NCBI GenBank assembly: GCA_021158735.1
Contig: JAGGUC010000167.1
Location: 1 to 5,665, forward strand
Direction: 5' to 3'
Source of the DNA: Desulfurococcales archaeon
Lineage (GTDB): Archaea; Thermoproteota; Thermoprotei_A; Sulfolobales; NBVN01
DNA length: 5,665 bases
Both the position numbers and the translations under genes were made by a program. A model generated the notes under the pieces. The model saw nothing but the letters and a program-made list of their open reading frames with translations, did not search any database and was not told the DNA's origin. Within the stretch, counting starts at the first letter, position 1. Every line of letters starts with the position of its first letter. Below are positions 1-4,745 of this stretch, piece after piece.

Positions 1-319
1 CAGAGAGTATCGGATCAGCAGCTACATTCGCTCCTGGGGCCTTCATAGTAACTAATGCTCTCGCACCACCTATCGCAGCACCTAGCCCTATCTCAAACGC
101 TACCCTCTCATTTACAGCCCACTCAGCATATATGCCAAGATCTTTCCCGAACCTGTGAAGCGTCATTAGTACCTCACTTGAGGGTGTGCCCGGGTACCCG
201 CTAACGACATAGACACCGCCTTCAATAGCTCCCCTAGCAATCGCCTCATTACCCATTAAGGCAAGTACCGTGCCTGCGGGAGCTCTTAAGGGGTTTACCT
301 CCTGCACACTCCTACCCAT
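1..319 (-). CDS. iorA: Indolepyruvate ferredoxin oxidoreductase alpha subunit, N-terminal part (partial)
   Basis: The first 106 codons are visible; the gene continues past the left edge. IorA with IorB oxidatively decarboxylates aryl-pyruvates (from Trp, Phe and Tyr transamination) to aryl-acetyl-CoA and reduces ferredoxin in the cytoplasm. Seen in the translation: LMGNEAIARGAIEGG (residues 21-35), SGYPGTPSSE (40-49), AEWAVNE (65-71, holding the family's Glu expected to contact thiamine diphosphate), then ALVTMKAPGANVAADP (88-103). This is the usual order of the N-terminal pyrimidine-binding domain of IorA. Family members I recall read MKHVGLN where this has MKAPGAN, an oddity listed among the findings. 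The ATG is supported by AAGGTGG four bases upstream and by the alignment start. It follows the acyl-CoA synthetase gene by 43 bases on the same strand and is probably cotranscribed. The ferredoxin-like C-terminal domain lies outside the window. Confidence 0.93.
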   Translation of the reverse strand, partial: MGRSVQEVNPLRAPAGTVLALMGNEAIARGAIEGGVYVVSGYPGTPSSEVLMTLHRFGKDLGIYAEWAVNERVAFEIGLGAAIGGARALVTMKAPGANVAADPILS

Positions 320-323
320 AGTT

Positions 324-330
324 CCACCTT
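324..330 (-). promoter_or_regulatory. Shine-Dalgarno sequence of iorA
   Basis: Reading on the minus strand, AAGGTGG sits four bases before the iorA ATG. It matches the archaeal AGGAGGTGA core at AGGTG. It supports translation from a leadered, probably polycistronic message rather than a leaderless start. Confidence 0.6.
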
Positions 331-333
331 ATC

Positions 334-363
334 TTACAGTATAGTTAGAGTACGTCCTCCCAT
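334..363 (-). other. Possible 9-codon relay ORF between the synthetase gene and iorA
   Basis: The stop codon of the upstream synthetase gene overlaps an ATG by one base (TAATG). This ATG opens nine codons (MGGRTLTIL) that end in TAA only three bases before the iorA Shine-Dalgarno sequence. Such a layout could keep terminating ribosomes moving up to the iorA site. It could equally be chance, since an open run of nine codons is not significant by itself. Nothing shows that the peptide is made. Confidence 0.15.
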
Positions 364-1727
364 TAATGCTTTCCTATTCTGCTTAGGTACACGTACCTCT
401 CATAGAGTGCGTTAAGCGCTCTTGCTGCGATCCTAGATGAAGTCACAGTAGGTGCTACCTTAGAAACATACTTCACAACCTGCTCACTTCCCTCACCGTC
501 AACATATACTATAGTCGGTAACGTGAAGTCACTATACATCGAACTTATAACTCTATAGAGTTTTTCAGGTCCTTCCGCTGATGTTGGTACGTAGGCCAGT
601 ACCGCTGCATCATAGTACTTTCTGAGTTCATTAATTGTTAAGGCCGTAGCGACCTGTTCAATGATTGCATCACCGCCAAAATCTATTGGATTTGAGCCAG
701 ACGGGCTCTTACCGCATGCCTCAGCAATACTTTTTCTTAAAGTAGTGCTTAGTGCTGGCAGATCTAAGCCGCTGCTCTCCAAGTGTGAAGCAAGTATCAC
801 GCCCAGACCGCCTGAATTAGTTACTATTAGTGCTCTCTTCCCTGACAGACCCTCCTTAAGCTTGCGAAGCACCTCACATACCTCGATCAGGTCATCTATA
901 TCTTCAGCAAGATAAGCACCGATCTTCTTAGCTGCAGCCATGAATACCTGGTATGAGGAGGTCAGCCCGCCAGTGTGCGATCTCACCGCCTCACTGCTCC
1001 TCTCACCCCACCCTCCCTTCAGTATACTCAGCGGCTTTACAGCGGTTAGCTTTGAGGACACTCTAAGAAACCTCCTACCCTCCCTTAACCACTCAATATA
1101 CGCTATAACTGCTTCAGTACCGCCGTCCTCAAGGGCGTACTCTAGCGTATCAGTTACATCTACATCCATCATATTACCTAAGCTTATGAAGAATGAAATA
1201 CCGCTGGAGTAGTCCCGTAATCTGGAAATCACAACACCTCCTAAGGCACCACTCTGAGCCATTAAGGCTATAGGTCCCTTATCAGGTACTACCTCAATAC
1301 TTGCGTGCAGGTTAATGCCAGCTATACTAACACCTGCGGAGTTGGGCCCTATTACCCTAATGCCGTAATCGCGCACTACATTCCTTAGTCTCTGCTCCAG
1401 CACTTCATTCCCAGCCTCCCTGAATCCCGCAGTAATTATTATAGCTAATCTAACTCCCTTTGTGGCCGATTCCTCTAGGACTCCTGGAACTACTGGTGGC
1501 GGCACAGCAATTACTGCTATGTCAGGCACTCTAGGCAGCTTAGAGACGCTAGGCCACGCCTTAATTCCGAGTATTGACTCATACTTTGGGTTCACAGGAT
1601 AAATTTCTCCCTTAAAACCGCTCTTAATAATATTCCTCAAAATCTCGTAACCTACCTTGCCTTCTACAGGGGTCGCGCCAACAACCGCTACTGAACTTAC
1701 TCTTGACAGAGTACTAGAAATACCCAT
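363..1727 (-). CDS. acdA: ADP-forming acetyl/acyl-CoA synthetase, alpha subunit
   Basis: This 454-residue protein has the usual length of a stand-alone alpha subunit of ADP-forming acyl-CoA synthetase (acyl-CoA + ADP + Pi to acid + CoA + ATP). Domains in order: a Rossmann-type CoA-binding domain (VAVVGATPVEGKVGYEIL, 13-30; YPVNPKYESILG, 43-54), a succinyl-CoA-synthetase-like ligase region (GPNSAGV 127-133, AQSGALGG 157-164, SLGNMMDVD 182-190, YIE 210-212), and a second ligase domain (TNSGGLGV 303-310, NPIDFGGDA 346-354). His251 in RSHTG is the expected phosphohistidine, and Glu212 fits the conserved acidic partner. No ATP-grasp domain is present, so a separately encoded beta subunit is needed; none is in the window. 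Adjacency to iorA suggests aryl-acetyl-CoA or branched acyl-CoA substrates, which is an inference. The gene symbol is given at family level; the paralogue is undetermined. The ATG gives a normal N-terminus. The Shine-Dalgarno match is weak, and a TATA-like element upstream suggests a short leader. Confidence 0.93.
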   Translation of the reverse strand: MGISSTLSRVSSVAVVGATPVEGKVGYEILRNIIKSGFKGEIYPVNPKYESILGIKAWPSVSKLPRVPDIAVIAVPPPVVPGVLEESATKGVRLAIIITAGFREAGNEVLEQRLRNVVRDYGIRVIGPNSAGVSIAGINLHASIEVVPDKGPIALMAQSGALGGVVISRLRDYSSGISFFISLGNMMDVDVTDTLEYALEDGGTEAVIAYIEWLREGRRFLRVSSKLTAVKPLSILKGGWGERSSEAVRSHTGGLTSSYQVFMAAAKKIGAYLAEDIDDLIEVCEVLRKLKEGLSGKRALIVTNSGGLGVILASHLESSGLDLPALSTTLRKSIAEACGKSPSGSNPIDFGGDAIIEQVATALTINELRKYYDAAVLAYVPTSAEGPEKLYRVISSMYSDFTLPTIVYVDGEGSEQVVKYVSKVAPTVTSSRIAARALNALYERYVYLSRIGKH

Positions 1728-1759
1728 CTCTAATCCCTAATCATATAGGGTTGGGTATA

Positions 1760-1770
1760 GAATTTTAAGC
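1760..1770 (-). promoter_or_regulatory. Candidate TATA box for the acyl-CoA synthetase gene
   Basis: On the minus strand the sequence reads GCTTAAAATTC, an AT-rich core resembling archaeal TATA elements. The usual 25-27 base spacing puts transcription start near 1739, about 12 bases before the ATG. That would give a very short leader and fits the weak Shine-Dalgarno sequence. A second AT-rich stretch, CCTATATGA, lies too close to the ATG to serve. The call rests on spacing and composition only. Confidence 0.4.
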
Positions 1771-1825
1771 ATTGTAGTAACCACTCAACAACCTTATTGT
1801 CCGGGCATTTTAGCAGTATCAGAAG

Positions 1826-1840
1826 GATATTTTTAATTTA
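1826..1840 (+). promoter_or_regulatory. Candidate BRE/TATA promoter for the phosphoribosyltransferase gene
   Basis: The purine-rich stretch AGAAGG is followed by ATATTTTTAATTTA, a good archaeal BRE plus TATA arrangement. The TATA centre near 1834 places transcription start at about 1860, on or next to the upstream ATG. Transcription would therefore be leaderless for that ATG, or would give a leader of about 15 bases if translation begins at the TTG at 1875. It shares the 132-base divergent spacer with the promoter of the synthetase gene. Confidence 0.5.
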
Positions 1841-1859
1841 CCTCATGTTGTAAGCTTTA

Positions 1860-2447
1860 ATGAGGTGTAACTTCTTGAACTTCCTGCCAGTTACTTGGGA
1901 CGACGTCCACGTAATGTCCTTGAAGATAGCTAGGAAAGTTATTAAGGACGGGTATACACCTGACGCTATAGTCGGTATTCTGAGGGGTGGATTCATTATT
2001 GCTAGAATAATTGCCGACGTGCTGGGTATTGAAGACCTAGGTACCGTTGAAGTAAAGTTCTACAAGGGTATTGGTGAGCCCTCTGAAAGACCAGTGATTA
2101 CACAGCCGCTGACACTCGATGTACGAGATAAGAAGGTGTTGATAGTGGATGACGTGGTTGATTCAGGGAGAACTCTTGAGGTAGCTACCGAACAGGTAAG
2201 ACTTCGTGGGGCTTCCATCGTCAAGTCTGCCGCACTCTTCGCTAAGCCTAAGTCAATAATATTCCCTGACTTCTACATTAAATTGACTACAGAGTGGGTG
2301 CTGTTTCCGTGGGAGCTTGGTGAGTTCCTTAAGGAGTTCAGCGACTCAATTAATGTAGGCAACATTAAGGAGAAGTTGAAGAAAGTAGGACTCAACGTAA
2401 GTGATGAACTACTTGCAGAACTTGCTGGGGTATTGAAGGAGCGTTGA
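1860..2447 (+). CDS. Phosphoribosyltransferase, probably purine (COG2236-like)
   Basis: This is a type I phosphoribosyltransferase that transfers phosphoribose from PRPP, most likely to a 6-oxopurine base for salvage. Seen in the 195-residue translation: an N-terminal TWDDV helix start (12-16), AIVGILRGGFIIARIIAD (37-54, PPi-binding loop LRGG), the PRPP signature VLIVDDVVDSGRTL (93-106) with its two adjacent Asp residues, and TEWVLFPWE (144-152), which resembles the C-terminal hood of archaeal hypoxanthine/xanthine/guanine-type enzymes. Residues from about 155 to 195 form a charged, probably helical tail. Base specificity cannot be read from the sequence. The ATG at 1860 gives the longest form. 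A TTG at 1875, preceded by GAGGTGT six bases upstream, would give 190 residues and an N-terminus closer to relatives I recall. It is the only plus-strand gene here and converges on hypE with 13 bases between stops; I see no clear oligo-T terminator there. Confidence 0.88.
   Translation: MRCNFLNFLPVTWDDVHVMSLKIARKVIKDGYTPDAIVGILRGGFIIARIIADVLGIEDLGTVEVKFYKGIGEPSERPVITQPLTLDVRDKKVLIVDDVVDSGRTLEVATEQVRLRGASIVKSAALFAKPKSIIFPDFYIKLTTEWVLFPWELGEFLKEFSDSINVGNIKEKLKKVGLNVSDELLAELAGVLKER
1862..1868 (+). promoter_or_regulatory. Shine-Dalgarno-like site just inside the phosphoribosyltransferase ORF
   Basis: GAGGTGT matches the archaeal AGGAGGTGA core over five bases. It stands six bases before an in-frame TTG at 1875, which is textbook spacing. 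If used, it moves the protein start five codons downstream of the ATG at 1860. Confidence 0.4.
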
Positions 2448-2460
2448 GTAAATAACCGCT

Positions 2461-3513
2461 TCAACATATCCTAGGTACTAGCACCGACACAGTATCAACG
2501 AATACTAGTCCTCCTACTTCAGTCTCGGCAAGAACCCTACCCTTCACCACATCAGATGGCGGCTCAACCACCCTACCAATAATATTGGCCTGCACCTGCC
2601 CGATCGACCGAAGGTACTTAACCACGTCATCCGCTACTTCATGATCTACCCCCAACACAGCCAAACCCTCTGATGCCACTTGAAGCGAGTCAATACCTAG
2701 CATATCCAGAAAATTCCTAGTACTCTCTTCAATAGGTATGTCCTCACGTCTTATAATTATGGTTTTCCCTATAGCTGACGCCCATTCATTAAGTATTGAC
2801 GCAACTCCACCTCTGGTCGGGTCCCTGGCAGCGTGAATGTAGTCACCGAATTTTTCGATGAGAGGTAGCATGACGTTGGTTAGCGGCTTCACATCACTCC
2901 TCAACCCTTTAATGTTGTCCAGCATTCCTAGTTGAGCAGCTATTATAGTTGCACCATGCTCTGCTATAGGGCCCGTAACAATGATGTCATCACCAGTCCC
3001 CAATTCGCTATCTGCTATTGGCCTATCAGTAATACCTATCCCCACTGACGTTATCACCATCGTGTCTAGGGAGCCCTTAGGCATTACCTTAAAGTCTCCG
3101 CCGATCAACGCAAGTCCTTCCTCAGTAACTACCCTGATGAAGGAGTTCATGATTTCCCTAACTAAATCCATGCCGGTACCCTCCTCAACCAAGACTGCGT
3201 CCTCAATTGCTACTGGCTTAGCCCCCATCATGAGTAGGTCATTGATCGTTCCTGACGCTGCCAGCACACCGAGGTCGCCTCCGGGAAACTTGAGTGGCTT
3301 GACAGTGTAGGAGTCCACAGTAACAACTATGTATTTGTCCCCTATCCTGATCACAGCTCCATCATCCAGCTCATCAATACCTATACCACCTTTAGTCCTC
3401 CTCAGACCTTCAGGTACTTTCGCTACGATTAGCTTACTGATGACCTCCCACATCTCTCTGCCTCCAGCACCATGAGCTATAGTAACTTTCTCATCCTTGA
3501 CCACCGTGACCAC
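2461..3513 (-). CDS. hypE: [NiFe]-hydrogenase maturation protein HypE (carbamoyl dehydratase)
   Basis: HypE accepts a carbamoyl group from HypF on its C-terminal cysteine, dehydrates it with ATP to a thiocyanate, and passes cyanide to iron on the HypC-HypD complex. The 350-residue protein is full length and of the PurM/AIR-synthetase fold: AHGAGG (13-18), GIDELDDGAV (45-54), VTVDSYTVKPLKFPGGDLG (64-82), GTINDLLMMGAKP (88-100), GPIAEHG (181-187), ARDPTRGG (229-236) and the C-terminal PRIC (347-350) with the catalytic Cys350. All expected motifs are intact. The start codon is GTG; a second in-frame GTG at 3504, three codons later, is preceded by GGGTGGTCA and gives an N-terminus closer to family practice. 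The frame is also open upstream without an ATG. It lies 50 bases after hypD on the same strand and may have its own promoter in that gap. Confidence 0.97.
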   Translation of the reverse strand: MVTVVKDEKVTIAHGAGGREMWEVISKLIVAKVPEGLRRTKGGIGIDELDDGAVIRIGDKYIVVTVDSYTVKPLKFPGGDLGVLAASGTINDLLMMGAKPVAIEDAVLVEEGTGMDLVREIMNSFIRVVTEEGLALIGGDFKVMPKGSLDTMVITSVGIGITDRPIADSELGTGDDIIVTGPIAEHGATIIAAQLGMLDNIKGLRSDVKPLTNVMLPLIEKFGDYIHAARDPTRGGVASILNEWASAIGKTIIIRREDIPIEESTRNFLDMLGIDSLQVASEGLAVLGVDHEVADDVVKYLRSIGQVQANIIGRVVEPPSDVVKGRVLAETEVGGLVFVDTVSVLVPRIC

Positions 3514-3538
3514 CCAAGACCGTGTGTTTTGAGCAGAC

Positions 3539-3548
3539 TTAATTATAA
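3539..3548 (-). promoter_or_regulatory. Candidate TATA box for hypE in the hypD-hypE gap
   Basis: On the minus strand the 50-base gap contains TTATAATTAA, a strong TATA-like core. Standard spacing places transcription start near 3517, only a few bases before the GTG at 3513. hypE could therefore be transcribed alone as a nearly leaderless message, as well as by read-through from hypD. No experimental support is available from sequence. Confidence 0.42.
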
Positions 3549-3563
3549 CTATTGCTGATGGGA

Positions 3564-4745
3564 CTACTCGAGGTCCTTGAGGGCCGCACCCACTGACTTT
3601 ATCTCCTCAAGCCTTAGGAACTCCGGGTGCTCCGCCCAAATCCTGCAGGTTCCCTCAACACTCACCATGCAGGGGCCGTAGGGGGAGTCAGGCCTACACA
3701 CCTTCATAAATAGTGGGCAGTGTGTAGGCTTGCTTAGCCCTAGAACTACTTCATGACACTTGCAACCAGGCACTACCTCCTTCGAGAGGTCGGCCGGCGG
3801 GTCCTTCAAGCCGTACTCCCTAATCGCATCATGCTCTTTGAATTTATCTTTAAAGAAGCCGCCACTCTCTCTAACGAAACCTATGCCCCTCCAGTAGGCA
3901 TCGCGGACTTCGAACACCTCAAATATTGCTTGCTTAGCTAATTTATTCCCATCCCATTGCACCACCCTACTGTATTCATTGATGAGCCCTGCTTTACCTC
4001 TAACCTTCATTTCAAGTATTTTCTCTATAGCTGCAAGAACATCTATAGCCTCAAACCCCGCAACCACCGTAGGAACGCCGTACTCCTTAGGGATGAATTC
4101 CCATGATGAAGCACCTATGACAGCTGAAACGTGCCCCGGAGCTATGATACCGTCAAGCTGTACAGCCCCTACTTCAGTGAGTAGATGCTTAACTATTGGC
4201 GGTGTATATCTATAAGCCGTAAGTACTGACAGGTTCTTAGGTACCTTACCCTTCATAATTACTGATGCTACTGACGGCATTGTAGTCTCGAACCCTATAG
4301 CAAAAAACACCATCTCATTAGATCTGGTCTTAGCGTACTTCACGGCATCCATGAAGGAATAGACGATATGGACTCTGCCCCCGCCTGCCTTAGCCTCTAG
4401 GAGCGACCTGGGCGTGTGGCCTGCTGATGCCGGAAGCCTAACCGCGTCCCCGTACGTAAGTACCTCTATCCCCTCAAGGGACAGACTGATCAGCTGGTCC
4501 ACATAGTAGGCAGGGGTAACGCAGACCGGACACCCCGGCCCCGCGATCAGCTCGACCTCGTCAGGAATCAACGTTCTGATACCGTAGTGTGTGATGGTCC
4601 ATTCATGAGTGCCACAGAAATCCATTATTTTAACTACGTTCTTCAATTGTTCGGCGAGTTTTCTTATTTTAGCTACTAAGGACTTACTGTACTCCTTAGT
4701 TATCTTATCTATCAGTCCTCTGTAGGTGTCTGTGCTGCGATTCAT
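3564..4745 (-). CDS. hypD: [NiFe]-hydrogenase maturation protein HypD
   Basis: HypD is the iron-sulfur scaffold that, with HypC, carries the iron receiving CN and CO ligands before insertion into the hydrogenase large subunit. Numbered from the chosen ATG (393 residues): MDFCGTHEWT (41-50, Cys44), GPGCPVCVTP (69-78, Cys72 and Cys75, the redox/iron site), FFAIGFETT (147-155), IIAPGHVSAVIG (200-211), VVAGFEAIDVL (227-237), and the [4Fe-4S] domain with Cys328, 330, 343, 350, 359 and 367 (PGCKC, THCPLF, KVCRPDSPYGPCMVS, EGTCRIW). All key cysteines are present. The ATG at 4745 has GAGGGT seven bases upstream and gives about 40 residues before the CGTH motif, near the family norm. ATGs at 4763 and 4808 would add 6 or 21 residues and have poorer ribosome sites. 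Even the short form overlaps the upstream gene by 41 bases, which implies coupled translation. Confidence 0.96.
   Translation of the reverse strand: MNRSTDTYRGLIDKITKEYSKSLVAKIRKLAEQLKNVVKIMDFCGTHEWTITHYGIRTLIPDEVELIAGPGCPVCVTPAYYVDQLISLSLEGIEVLTYGDAVRLPASAGHTPRSLLEAKAGGGRVHIVYSFMDAVKYAKTRSNEMVFFAIGFETTMPSVASVIMKGKVPKNLSVLTAYRYTPPIVKHLLTEVGAVQLDGIIAPGHVSAVIGASSWEFIPKEYGVPTVVAGFEAIDVLAAIEKILEMKVRGKAGLINEYSRVVQWDGNKLAKQAIFEVFEVRDAYWRGIGFVRESGGFFKDKFKEHDAIREYGLKDPPADLSKEVVPGCKCHEVVLGLSKPTHCPLFMKVCRPDSPYGPCMVSVEGTCRIWAEHPEFLRLEEIKSVGAALKDLE

Noticed and set aside
661..1212. Two plus-strand open frames (661-915 and 940-1212) opposite the synthetase gene
   Set aside because: They are antisense to a gene with clear family motifs. 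Their translations are low-complexity Ser/Pro/Leu-rich and show no recognisable domain.
2401..2407. GTGATGA, an exact match to the C box of C/D sRNAs
   Set aside because: It lies inside phosphoribosyltransferase codons, and no CTGA D box follows at a suitable distance.
2448..2460. Possible bidirectional terminator between the convergent stops
   Set aside because: Only 13 bases separate the genes. There is no oligo-T run or hairpin on either strand.
2273..2467. Minus-strand open frame opposite the end of the phosphoribosyltransferase gene
   Set aside because: It is Ser/Leu-rich with no motif, and it overlaps both the coding phosphoribosyltransferase and the hypE end.
2981..3310. Plus-strand 109-codon open frame opposite hypE
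   Set aside because: It is antisense to conserved HypE motifs and its translation looks like a shadow (Ser/Pro/Thr-rich).
3753..4215. Plus-strand open frames opposite hypD (3753-3941 and 3979-4215)
   Set aside because: They are antisense to the cysteine-rich and glycine-rich conserved parts of HypD, with no independent ribosome site or motif.
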